A model generated the notes under the pieces. That model did not search any database, was not told the DNA's origin, and saw nothing but the letters and a program-made list of their open reading frames with translations. Position numbers and translations under genes: made by a program. A stretch of 64,000 nucleotides of DNA, taken from NCBI GenBank assembly GCA_964398055.1, contig CAYNLK010000027.1:1-64000 (forward strand), written 5' to 3'. The stretch is from CAYNLK01 sp964398055. GTDB taxonomy: Bacteria > Chloroflexota > Anaerolineae > 4572-78 > J111. Below are positions 24,674 through 32,214 of the stretch, piece by piece (position 1 is the stretch's first letter; the number at the start of each line of letters is the position of its first letter).

Positions 24674-25495
24674 ATGGCATCGATCTTATCTGCAACAGGG
24701 GTAGTTAAGCGATTTGGTGGGCTGGTAGCCGTGGATCACGTAGACCTGGAAGTTGAAAAAAAGTCTATTCATGCCATTATTGGTCCCAACGGCGCCGGAA
24801 AAACCACCTTTTTTAACTGTGTCACCGGCTTCTACACCGTTGACGAAGGGCGAGTCGTCTTTGATGGTAAACCGCTGATGGCCATACCTCCGGATCAAAT
24901 CACCCGGCGCGGTATTTCCCGGACGTACCAGAATATCCGCTTGTTTGCCAATATGACTGCCATCGAAAACTTGCTGGTGGGGCAAGAACCTCATCTCAAG
25001 GCCAATTGGATCGGCGCAGTTTTCAGGCCGCCCAGCGCCCGGCGAGAAGAGGCGGCGGCCCATGAAGAGGCCCTGCGCCTACTCAGATTTGTCGGCTTAC
25101 AGGGTAAGGGCGATATTCTGGCCAAGAACTTACCCTACGGTGACCAGCGGCGACTGGAAATCGGCCGCGCCCTGGCCAGCCGACCCAAATTACTGCTCCT
25201 GGACGAACCTACCGCCGGCATGAATCCCCACGAAACCGACCGGCTGACCGACTTTATCCATCGCATCCGCGATGAGTTAGAGATTACCATCTTGCTGATC
25301 GAGCACGACATGCGAGTAGTGATGGGTATCTCCGAAATTATCACAGTGCTGGATTATGGCCGTAAAATCGCCGAAGGCACCCCGGTTGAGATTCAAAATA
25401 ACCCTGAGGTCATTGAGGCTTATTTGGGGCGACGCGCCATCAGCGCGCCGGGCGGCAGAACTGGCGCCACTCAGGTAAGTCCTTCGGCCGCCTAA
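24674..25495 (+). CDS. livG: Branched-chain amino acid ABC transporter ATPase LivG
   Basis: A 273-residue ATPase. Walker A is GPNGAGKTT, Walker B LLLLDEPTAGMNP, and the signature is LPYGDQRRLEIGRAL, a LivG-type variant of LSGGQ; the switch His is in LLIEHDM. The LivG-specific insertion and RTYQNIRLF (Q-loop region) are also seen. The C-terminus carries an extra ~25 residues (PGGRTGATQVSPSAA). A MITE separates the gene from livM, and the ribosome site is weak. With LivF it powers the transporter. Confidence 0.95.
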   Translation: MASILSATGVVKRFGGLVAVDHVDLEVEKKSIHAIIGPNGAGKTTFFNCVTGFYTVDEGRVVFDGKPLMAIPPDQITRRGISRTYQNIRLFANMTAIENLLVGQEPHLKANWIGAVFRPPSARREEAAAHEEALRLLRFVGLQGKGDILAKNLPYGDQRRLEIGRALASRPKLLLLDEPTAGMNPHETDRLTDFIHRIRDELEITILLIEHDMRVVMGISEIITVLDYGRKIAEGTPVEIQNNPEVIEAYLGRRAISAPGGRTGATQVSPSAA

Positions 25496-25523
25496 AATCT
25501 TACAATCAGGTAAAAGATAAACT

Positions 25524-26237
25524 ATGGCTCTACTCGAAGTCAAAAACGTTCACAGTTATTATGGTAATATTCATGCCCTTAAGGGGGTTTCGCTTTCGGT
25601 TGAGGAAGGTGAGATCGTTACCCTGATTGGGGGTAACGGCGCGGGTAAGAGCACTACCTTAAAAACCATCAGCGGGATTGTGCGCCCGCGGCAGGGTACC
25701 GTTTACCTGGCCGGAGAAGATTTGGCTCAATACCCCGCCCATGAGATTGTTCAAAAAGGGGTTTCGCAAGTGCCGGAAGGGCGGGGTATTTTTAGCCGAT
25801 TGACCGTTACCGAAAATTTAGAGATGGGCGCCTTTATCCGGGATGACGCCCGCCAGATTGCAGAGGACATGGATTACGTTTTTACCATATTCCCTCGCCT
25901 GAAGGAGCGCCGCAAGCAAGTGGCCGGGACCCTGAGCGGCGGTGAACAGCAGATGTTGGCCACAGGACGGGCGCTGATGGCCCGGCCCAAAGTCTTGCTA
26001 CTGGATGAACCTTCGATGGGCCTGGCCCCAATCCTGGTGGAGAGTATTTTTGAAACCATCCAAAACATTAATAAAGAAGGGGGCACAATCCTGTTGGTCG
26101 AGCAGAATGCGCTGATGGCCCTGGAAGTGGCGCATCGAGGCTATGTTATCCAAACAGGTGAGATTGTGCTGCACGATAGCGCCAAAAACCTGCAAAACAA
26201 TGAAATGGTTCAAAAGGCCTACCTGGGTATCGATTAA
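25524..26237 (+). CDS. livF: Branched-chain amino acid ABC transporter ATPase LivF
   Basis: A 237-residue ATPase with Walker A GGNGAGKSTT, signature LSGGEQQMLATGRAL, Walker B VLLLDEPSMGLAP and switch His replaced by Gln in LLVEQNA, the LivF-type VEQN form. VPEGRGIFSRLTVTENLEMGA is diagnostic of LivF. It starts 28 bp after livG. A terminator follows at 26271-26306, so the transporter operon ends here. No periplasmic binding-protein gene (livJ/K) is in the window. Confidence 0.95.
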   Translation: MALLEVKNVHSYYGNIHALKGVSLSVEEGEIVTLIGGNGAGKSTTLKTISGIVRPRQGTVYLAGEDLAQYPAHEIVQKGVSQVPEGRGIFSRLTVTENLEMGAFIRDDARQIAEDMDYVFTIFPRLKERRKQVAGTLSGGEQQMLATGRALMARPKVLLLDEPSMGLAPILVESIFETIQNINKEGGTILLVEQNALMALEVAHRGYVIQTGEIVLHDSAKNLQNNEMVQKAYLGID

Positions 26238-26270
26238 CAAGTAGCCAGAAAAGTATTCAGACGGTTGTTG

Positions 26271-26306
26271 AAAAAGCGGAGGGCTAAGAGCGTCACTCCG
26301 CTTTTT
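26271..26306 (+). terminator. Intrinsic terminator of the liv operon
   Basis: AAAAAGCGGAG and CTCCGCTTTTT form a perfect 11 bp stem ending in a T-run, located 34 bp after livF and before the FAD oxidoreductase gene. Confidence 0.85.
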
Positions 26307-26342
26307 ATCTACCCACAAGAGTTGGTGAGGAGAAAGCTTAAA

Positions 26343-27506
26343 ATGACCACATCTGACATTATCATTGTTGGCGGCGGCATCAATGGTTGTAGTATCGCTT
26401 TCAACCTGGCCAAGGCCGGCATCAAGGTCACCCTGGTTGAGCGTGATTTTATTGCTGCCGGTCCCACCGGCCGCTCCAGCGCCATTATCCGCCAACATTA
26501 CTCAAATGAAGTTACTGCCCGGATGGCCCTGCGCTCCTGGCAAATTTGGCAAAATTTTGACGATGTGGTGGGCGGCCAGGTCGGTTTTGAGCCGGTTGGG
26601 TTTCTGCTGGGGGCCGGCGAGGAAAATGTCGACGAACTCAAAGCTAATATTGCCCTCCAACAAAAGGTGGGTATTGATACCCGCTTCATTACTCCGCTTG
26701 AGATCAAAGAGTTGGAACCGGAAATCTCCACCGTTGGCCTGGCCGGCGCCGCCTACGAACCAGGCTCAGGTTATGCCGATCCGTCGGCCGCCGCCACTGC
26801 CTTTGCCGAACGAGCCAGAGAATTGGGGGCCACTTTAAGGCTCAACACCCGCGCCACGGCCCTTAAAACCGCCGGGGGGCGGATTACCGGCCTGGCGACC
26901 GACCGGGGTGAGCTGGCGGCCGGAGCCATCATTATTGCCGCCGGACCGTGGACGCCCCAGTTGACCCGCACTATCGGCCTGGAACTGCCCATCATCACCA
27001 CCCGCCACGAAGTTGCCGTTTACAAGCGACCGGTTGCCTTCGCCAAACATAGGGTATTTGGCGATTTCAGAGAGCAGGTTTATCTACGACCCGAAACAGG
27101 CGATTTGATGCTGGTTGGCTCGATTGAAGATACCGAGAATCCGGTTGACCCGGACAATTATAACGAGAAAGTTGAGTTTGATACGATTGCCGACTTTGCC
27201 GAACGGGTCACTCGCCGCTATCCCATAATGTCAGCCGGGGTTTCGGCGGGAGGTTGGGCCTCGCTGTATGATATTACCCCTGATTGGCACCACCTGATGG
27301 GGCCATTACCGGGTATTGACGGGCTTTACGTAACCGCCGGAGGTAGCGGCCACGGCTTCAAACTGGCCCCGGCCGTGGGCGAAATGATGGCCGAATTGAT
27401 TCTGAATGGTCCCAAACCTAGCGCGGATATCAATATTTTCTCTGTTGAGCGTTTTACTCAAAACAAACTCATCAGCAGCCAATACGAGCAAAGTATTGTA
27501 GGTTAG
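26343..27506 (+). CDS. FAD-dependent oxidoreductase (DAO family, sarcosine oxidase beta/glycine oxidase-like)
   Basis: A 387-residue DAO-family flavoenzyme (PF01266) expected to oxidise a secondary or primary amine of an amino acid. The Rossmann motif IIVGGGINGCSIAFNLAKAGIKVTLVER and the following GPTGRSSAIIRQHYSN, which resembles the FAD-linking region of sarcosine/dimethylglycine-type enzymes, are present; GGWASLYDITPDWHHLMGPLPGIDGLYVTAGGSGHGFKLAP is the C-terminal FAD motif. ATG 26343 follows GAGGAGAAAG. It sits right behind the Liv transporter but past its terminator, so it may share a substrate with the transporter; inference. Confidence 0.88.
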   Translation: MTTSDIIIVGGGINGCSIAFNLAKAGIKVTLVERDFIAAGPTGRSSAIIRQHYSNEVTARMALRSWQIWQNFDDVVGGQVGFEPVGFLLGAGEENVDELKANIALQQKVGIDTRFITPLEIKELEPEISTVGLAGAAYEPGSGYADPSAAATAFAERARELGATLRLNTRATALKTAGGRITGLATDRGELAAGAIIIAAGPWTPQLTRTIGLELPIITTRHEVAVYKRPVAFAKHRVFGDFREQVYLRPETGDLMLVGSIEDTENPVDPDNYNEKVEFDTIADFAERVTRRYPIMSAGVSAGGWASLYDITPDWHHLMGPLPGIDGLYVTAGGSGHGFKLAPAVGEMMAELILNGPKPSADINIFSVERFTQNKLISSQYEQSIVG

Positions 27507-27592
27507 CCCAACAGACCTGTCTCATAGTTGACGGGTTGGCTAAAGTATAGTTTCCGTAGAGTTGGCGTAGTGTAGATAAATAAATCTTATGT

Positions 27593-27727
27593 TACAATTA
27601 GCTCAAGATGGCAACGTAAAAGTTAGCCGTTGGAGCAATCAGGGCCAAGTAGGCTAACCTGGGTCAAAGGCAAGTTCATCTTCTCCTCCTTTTTGGGAAA
27701 CCCGACATAATGTCGGGTTTCTTTTTT
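27593..27727 (+). ncRNA. Candidate small RNA unit A (promoter to terminator, no ORF)
   Basis: An extended -10 (TGTTACAAT, 27590-27598) and an intrinsic terminator (stem AAACCCGACA / TGTCGGGTTT, 27698-27720, then a T-run) bracket about 120 bp without a reading frame. The transcript would contain GGCAAC...GTTAGCC and CAGG...CCTG inverted segments. I do not recognise an RNA family. No good -35 is seen. The extent and existence of the transcript are inference. Confidence 0.45.
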
Positions 27728-27811
27728 ATTGGCCACGTTACTTCAAATCTCCCACCTTAATTTGTCGGCGGGTCATAGTACCAAAGTATATAATTTTATG
27801 TTAAATGGCAA

Positions 27812-27840
27812 TTGAAACTTTCCATAATGATTGATATAAT
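27812..27840 (+). promoter_or_regulatory. Strong promoter of unit B
   Basis: TTGAAA (27812-27817), 17 bp, perfect TATAAT (27835-27840), in an A/T-rich surrounding. No start codon with a ribosome site follows before the next terminator. Confidence 0.65.
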
Positions 27841-27846
27841 ATAATT

Positions 27847-28045
27847 GCAACTGGTAGTTACAGTTCCTTAAAAATTGACCCAAATCGTTTCGAATAATTT
27901 GTCGGTAATTGCCTGCGTGGACGCCCTGGTTCAGATTTTTCAGACAGCGGTACAGCCAAGCGAGAGAGGTTTATGCCTGAAATGAGTCTTTTTTGCCCCA
28001 AAACCCAAATCAACGTTCAACTGAAGATTTGGGTTTTCTCTTTAT
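27847..28045 (+). ncRNA. Candidate small RNA unit B (~195 nt)
   Basis: From the predicted start near 27847 to an intrinsic terminator with an 11 bp perfect stem (AAACCCAAATC, 28001-28011, with GATTTGGGTTT, 28026-28036, then T-rich) there is no ORF. The length is close to that of 6S-type RNAs, but I cannot show the 6S fold and make no family claim. It lies beside unit A and ahead of a secreted LysM-protein gene with its own promoter. Confidence 0.5.
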
Positions 28046-28138
28046 TAGGAAAAAAACCATAAACAGGGCAATCTCAACGAGTTTTTCAGGTTGCATACTT
28101 TATGGTAAGTAAATTTTCATGATTATGTCTAATAACTA

Positions 28139-28167
28139 TTGCATAAAACCAAAAGAATCGATATAAT
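28139..28167 (+). promoter_or_regulatory. Promoter of the LysM-protein gene
   Basis: TTGCAT (28139-28144), 17 bp, perfect TATAAT (28162-28167). It predicts a transcript start near 28174, about 200 nt before the GTG start codon. Confidence 0.65.
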
Positions 28168-28173
28168 TGTTTT

Positions 28174-28373
28174 TACATAAAAGCTTACCATAAAGACTTA
28201 ACATAGTATTGAGAGGTGCTAAGTTAGGTCGCCAAGTTTGCTGGACTAGCGGACATGGGGATGGTCGGTGGCCCGGCAAAAATGAGGAGGCTGCGTATCG
28301 AGGGAACCTTGAAATCGGTAGCAAACTTAAATCGATGACTCTAGCAATAACTTATGGTCAATAGGAGGAAACC
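28174..28373 (+). promoter_or_regulatory. Long 5' leader of the LysM gene, possible cis-regulatory RNA
   Basis: About 200 nt of untranslated leader with G-rich conserved-looking blocks (GAGAGGTGCTAAG, GGTCGGTGGCCCGGC, GAGGAGGCTGCGTATCGAGG). Leaders of this length before cell-wall protein genes are often riboswitches, but it does not match the c-di-AMP (ydaO) or c-di-GMP consensus as I know them. AGGAGG lies just before the start codon. Confidence 0.35.
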
Positions 28374-28820
28374 GTGAAAAAGATTTTACCCATTATTGCT
28401 GTTGTAGTTTTGTTAATGTTATTCATGGCCCCGGCCGCATCCGCTGCGCCGCCTGCCTGGGGTGGAGATTGCGGTGGTGCTCATCACTGTGTCAAGTGGG
28501 GCGAAACTCTGTATAGCATTGGCCGGATGTATAATAAAGATCCGAACTATATTGCCCGGGTCAATGGTCTGTACGACCCCAACCGCATTTATGCCGGCCA
28601 GGTTCTCTACATCCCCCCCGATGGCCCGGCTTATCCGTGGTACGGTCATCGCCCGGTCGGCTGTTATGATTGGGGTTGTGGTGATTATGGCCGTCCCAAG
28701 CCTGCTCCTTACTACGGGCAAGGCTACGGCTACGACTACAGCGGCTATTACTACGAAGGTTACTATCCCAAATACAAACGCTATAGCTACACCTGTGGCT
28801 ATTATGGCAACTGCTACTAA
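28374..28820 (+). CDS. Secreted LysM-domain, Tyr-rich protein
   Basis: A 148-residue exported protein starting at GTG 28374 after AGGAGG. Residues 1-24 are a signal peptide ending in ASA. A LysM domain (about 38-82: CVKWGETLYSIGRMYNKDPNYIARVNGL...YAGQVLYIP) should bind peptidoglycan or chitin-like glycans. The C-terminal 65 residues are extremely rich in Tyr, Gly and Pro (GYGYDYSGYYYEGYY) with several Cys, suggesting disulfides and possible cross-linking at the surface. It has its own promoter and terminator. Confidence 0.88.
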   Translation: MKKILPIIAVVVLLMLFMAPAASAAPPAWGGDCGGAHHCVKWGETLYSIGRMYNKDPNYIARVNGLYDPNRIYAGQVLYIPPDGPAYPWYGHRPVGCYDWGCGDYGRPKPAPYYGQGYGYDYSGYYYEGYYPKYKRYSYTCGYYGNCY

Positions 28821-28938
28821 TTGTTTGGGGTGATGGCCCTCTTGACAACCTAATCTTGGCCAGGCCGGCCTTTGCCTTAGCGGCAAAGTTAATTTCGGCC
28901 TATAGCGTCTGATTGTTCGGAGCCAAATTGAGCCTCGA

Positions 28939-28973
28939 CAAAAAGCCTCTCCATTTTTTGGTGGGGCTTTTTT
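28939..28973 (+). terminator. Intrinsic terminator of the LysM gene
   Basis: AAAAGCCTC-T-CCA and TGG-T-GGGGCTTTT form an interrupted stem followed by a run of six T, about 120 bp after the stop codon. Confidence 0.75.
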
Positions 28974-28997
28974 GTTTGCCGGTAGATATCCGGCAGT

Positions 28998-29025
28998 TTG
29001 CCGAATTCAGCAAATTCGATATAAT
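28998..29025 (+). promoter_or_regulatory. Promoter of the dnaJ-hspR-murJ unit with nearby HAIR-like half-site
   Basis: TTGCCG (28998-29003), 16 bp, TATAAT (29020-29025). An ACTCAAG heptamer at 29081-29087 equals one arm of the HspR-binding inverted repeat (CTTGAGT-N7-ACTCAAG); the other arm is not conserved here. A matching CTTGAGT lies at 30091-30097 just before hspR. Confidence 0.45.
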
Positions 29026-29154
29026 CCGCAAAATCGGTCTGGTGTCTCAATTTTGTTGTCAATATTGTTTATAAGAATAGACTCAAGTTTTGTTAAGTCT
29101 TACCTGGCGATTGGCCAGGCCAACTCAAAATTCCTGAATGGCAGGGAACAATTT

Positions 29155-30060
29155 ATGGAATATAAAGATTATTATGCCCTTTTGAGTGTCGATAAAACCG
29201 CCAGCAGCGACGAAATCAAGAAAGCTTATCGCAAGTTGGCTCGCAAATATCATCCGGACGTTAACCCAGGTGACCAAGAGGCAGCCCAGCATTTCAACGA
29301 AATTAATGAAGCCCAGGCCGTCCTCACCGACCCTGAAAGGCGGGCCAAATATGATCGCCTGGAAGCCAGTTGGCGGCTCCACCAACAACAGAGTGAAACT
29401 GAACAAGATTTCGATTGGAGTCAATGGCTAACCGAGACCGGTAGCGCCTCGCTGGAGGTCGAGGCTGACCAGACTCAACCCAGCGGCTACTCGGATTTCT
29501 TTGAGGCTATTTTCAAAAACATCGGCCAGGCAACGACCCCGGCCCAGGCCGATCGGGATTATACTCAAGAGATCGAAATCTCGCTCGAAGAGGCGCTTAC
29601 CGGCGCGTCTCGTATTTTGCGGATCGGTGGCCGCCGGTTGGAAGTCAAGATTCCTCGCGGGGTTAAAACCGGTACTAAAATTCGGGTCCGTGGTGAAGGG
29701 AGACAAACCCAGGGGGACGGCCCCAAAGGCGATCTCTATCTTGAAATCAAGATTAGCCCTCATCCTATCTTCGAACAGGTCGGCGACGACCTTTATGTGG
29801 AACTACCGATAGATTTGTATACAGCGGTCTTGGGCGGCGAGGCGATGGTACCCATGTTAAAAGGGAAAATCAAGCTCCGCATTCCCCCTGAAACTCACTC
29901 AGGCCGTACCTTCCGGCTCAAAGGGCTGGGTATGCCCAACTTGAAACACCCCGACGAGCGTGGTGATATTTACGCCAAAGTGATGATCCGGGTACCGGAG
30001 AATTTGACCGATGAAGAAATTGCTTTGTTTGAGGAATTGGCCGACCTGCGTGGCCTGTAA
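29155..30060 (+). CDS. DnaJ/CbpA-type co-chaperone
   Basis: A 301-residue J-domain protein. The J domain (residues 3-70) has the HPD motif at 33-35 and the usual flanking helices; there is no Cys-rich zinc finger, and the C-terminal client-binding domains (about 125-298; SLEEALTGASRILRIGGRRLEVKIPRGVKTGTKIRVRGEG, then the second CTD) follow directly, as in CbpA. It should stimulate a DnaK ATPase. AGGGA precedes ATG 29155. It is followed by hspR and murJ in one direction; a HspR-like half-site upstream hints at heat-shock control. Confidence 0.93.
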   Translation: MEYKDYYALLSVDKTASSDEIKKAYRKLARKYHPDVNPGDQEAAQHFNEINEAQAVLTDPERRAKYDRLEASWRLHQQQSETEQDFDWSQWLTETGSASLEVEADQTQPSGYSDFFEAIFKNIGQATTPAQADRDYTQEIEISLEEALTGASRILRIGGRRLEVKIPRGVKTGTKIRVRGEGRQTQGDGPKGDLYLEIKISPHPIFEQVGDDLYVELPIDLYTAVLGGEAMVPMLKGKIKLRIPPETHSGRTFRLKGLGMPNLKHPDERGDIYAKVMIRVPENLTDEEIALFEELADLRGL

Positions 30061-30101
30061 CCAAAGGCTGGTTTGATAGCCGGCACATTTCTTGAGTGCT
30101 T

Positions 30102-30452
30102 ATGTCTGCCCAACCACCTCGCCCAAATGTCAACCAGCCGATGTACATCATCAGTGTCGCCGCCAAAATGGTCAATTTGCACCCCCAAACCCTGCGCCAC
30201 TACGAAAATCTGGGGTTGGTCATTCCTCAGCGGACTGGCGGGAATATCCGGCTCTACTCCCCGGCCGATATCGACCGCCTGAGCCAGATCAGCCGGCTAA
30301 CCGATGAGTTGGGGGTGAACCTGGCCGGAGTCCAGATCATTTTAGATATGCGGGAGCGCCTGGAGCAACTCCAACTGGAAATGGAGGCCACCCAGGCAGA
30401 ACTGAGAGCTGAAATAGCTCGTTTACGCAAACGACTGCTTGAAAGCTCATGA
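30102..30452 (+). CDS. hspR: HspR-family MerR regulator
   Basis: A 116-residue MerR-family repressor of the HspR type. The signature YIISVAAKMVNLHPQTLRHYENLGLV and RLYSPADIDRLSQISRLTDELGVNLAGVQIIL form the DNA-binding domain, followed by a coiled-coil dimerisation helix rich in Leu and Glu. HspR represses heat-shock operons through an inverted repeat, often with DnaK as co-repressor. ATG 30102 is preferred; GTG 30096 and an internal ATG at 30141 are in frame. The gene overlaps murJ by 4 bp. Confidence 0.88.
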   Translation: MSAQPPRPNVNQPMYIISVAAKMVNLHPQTLRHYENLGLVIPQRTGGNIRLYSPADIDRLSQISRLTDELGVNLAGVQIILDMRERLEQLQLEMEATQAELRAEIARLRKRLLESS

Positions 30453-32062
30453 CCACCCCGGCAAATGTCTCACCGGTCCCGGTTAAGACACCCCCCGCCC
30501 CCCCCCAGGTGACCGGCATGGCCCGGGCTGCCTCGCTGATTGCCAGCGGCAATATCGCCAGCCGAATCCTGGGGCTGGCTCGCGAAATCGTTATCGCCAA
30601 CCTCTTTGGCGCGACCGGTTTTGTTTCTGCTTTTGAGGCTGCCCAACGCATCCCGATCATGCTGTACGACCTACTCGTGGGCGGGATGGTCAATGCCGTG
30701 CTGGTGCCCGTTTTTTCGGAGCAGGCCGAACGGGATCGAGCGGCGCTCTGGCACATCTTTAGCCTGATCTGCAGCCTGGCCGTAATCGGGCTAACTGCCG
30801 TCATTCTACTCATCGAACTGGCCACGCCCCAGGTTGCTTTTTTGCTGGTCGGCGGCTTCGACGACGCTTTGCTGGCCGTAACGGTCCAGTTGCTCCGCCT
30901 GACGACCCCGGCCGTCCTCTTTCTCAGCCTATCGGGCATTATCAGCGGCCTGCTGTATGCCCTCAAACGATTCGCCTGGCCCGCCTTTACTGCCGCCATT
31001 TTCAATGCGGCTATCGTGATGGTGGCCCTGGTGGGTGTGCGGCTCTTGGGTTGGGGCATCGAGGCGCTGGCGGTGGGTTTACTGCTCGGCGCCGTGTTGA
31101 TGGTCCTGCTGCAACTGCCAGGGATGCGGGAGGTCCGGCTGCGGTTTGTGATCGACCTGCGCCATCCGGTCTTGCGGCGTATCGGCCGGCTCTACCTGCC
31201 CATCCTGCTGGGGTTGGTGATTAGCTTCATCGCCATCACCCTGGATCGAAACCTGGCCTCGCGGACCGGCGCGCAGAGTATCGCCTGGATGCGCTTTGCA
31301 ACCACGCTCATCCAATTTCCACTCGGCCTGGTGTCGGCGGCCATCTCCCTGGCCATTCTACCGACTCTGGCTCGCCAGGCGATTGCCGCCGCTGAAAATA
31401 ATTCCGGGCTGGCTGATTTTATGGACACGCTCGCTGCCGGCCTCAGGCTGGTCTTGATTTTGATTATTCCGGCCACGGTGGCTCTATTTGTGCTGGCCGA
31501 ACCGGTCATTGGCCTGCTGTTCCAACACGGCGACTTTACCGCCACTGATACCCACCAGACTGCTCTAGCCTTGCGACTGTATCTGTTGGGGTTGCCTTTC
31601 GCCGCCATCGACCAGCCGCTTATTTTTGCCTACTACGCCCGTCAAAACACCCTTACCCCGGCCCTGGTTGGCTTGCTGGGCGTGGGATTTTATCTGGCCG
31701 CGGCCTTGCTGCCCACTTTAATCCGTCCTCTGCAAATGACCGATTTGGTGCTGGCCAACAGCATCCAACTGACCAGTCACGCCGTGATTATGCTCTGGCT
31801 GACCCACCGGGTTGCCAGCCTGGGCCGCCGAAATCTTGGCCCAACCACCCTCAAAGCCGGCAGCGCGGCGCTGGTGATGGGCTTGCTGTTGTGGGGAATC
31901 TTGCCCTTTACTGTAACCTGGTTGGGTGAACTTCTCCTGGTCGCTCTGGCCGCCCTGGTTGGCGGCAGCGTTTATTTGCTGGGGTTATGGCTGTTGCGCA
32001 CGCCGGACCTGGCGCTGCTCAACGCCATCCTGCAACGTTTTTGGCCCCGGTCTAATACTTAA
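30449..32062 (+). CDS. murJ: Lipid II flippase MurJ
   Basis: A 537-residue MurJ/MviN polytopic protein (PF03023) that flips lipid II for peptidoglycan synthesis. Seen are the N-terminal RILGLAREIVIANLFGATGFVSAFEAAQRIP, the LPILLGLVISFIAITLDRNLAS segment and about 14 hydrophobic helices. The start ATG overlaps the hspR stop in ATGA, so translation is coupled. Coupling of a wall-synthesis flippase to a heat-shock regulator unit is unusual but could be simple read-through. Confidence 0.92.
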   Translation: MTTPANVSPVPVKTPPAPPQVTGMARAASLIASGNIASRILGLAREIVIANLFGATGFVSAFEAAQRIPIMLYDLLVGGMVNAVLVPVFSEQAERDRAALWHIFSLICSLAVIGLTAVILLIELATPQVAFLLVGGFDDALLAVTVQLLRLTTPAVLFLSLSGIISGLLYALKRFAWPAFTAAIFNAAIVMVALVGVRLLGWGIEALAVGLLLGAVLMVLLQLPGMREVRLRFVIDLRHPVLRRIGRLYLPILLGLVISFIAITLDRNLASRTGAQSIAWMRFATTLIQFPLGLVSAAISLAILPTLARQAIAAAENNSGLADFMDTLAAGLRLVLILIIPATVALFVLAEPVIGLLFQHGDFTATDTHQTALALRLYLLGLPFAAIDQPLIFAYYARQNTLTPALVGLLGVGFYLAAALLPTLIRPLQMTDLVLANSIQLTSHAVIMLWLTHRVASLGRRNLGPTTLKAGSAALVMGLLLWGILPFTVTWLGELLLVALAALVGGSVYLLGLWLLRTPDLALLNAILQRFWPRSNT

Positions 32063-32074
32063 CATAAGCCTCAT

Positions 32075-32103
32075 TTGACAAAACAGACCCCAGACTCTAC
32101 AAT
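32075..32103 (+). promoter_or_regulatory. Near-consensus promoter of the sortase gene
   Basis: TTGACA (32075-32080), 17 bp, TACAAT (32098-32103); the start codon is at 32215. Confidence 0.7.
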
Positions 32104-32214
32104 TAGAGCCATAACTTATGTCAATCAATTCCTCGCCTGGCTAGTTCTTGTGGACAAACAGGCCAACCACCTATCCAGCCATCTGGGTACAGTGGTCACT
32201 CAAACGAGGCGGAT

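Noticed and set aside
20981..27506. LivJ/LivK substrate-binding protein
   Set aside because: No periplasmic binding-protein gene is near the liv genes; the peptide-binding lipoprotein at 34165-35811 belongs to another family.
28174..28373. c-di-AMP (ydaO) or c-di-GMP riboswitch before the LysM gene
   Set aside because: The conserved core sequences of those classes, as I know them, were not found in the leader.
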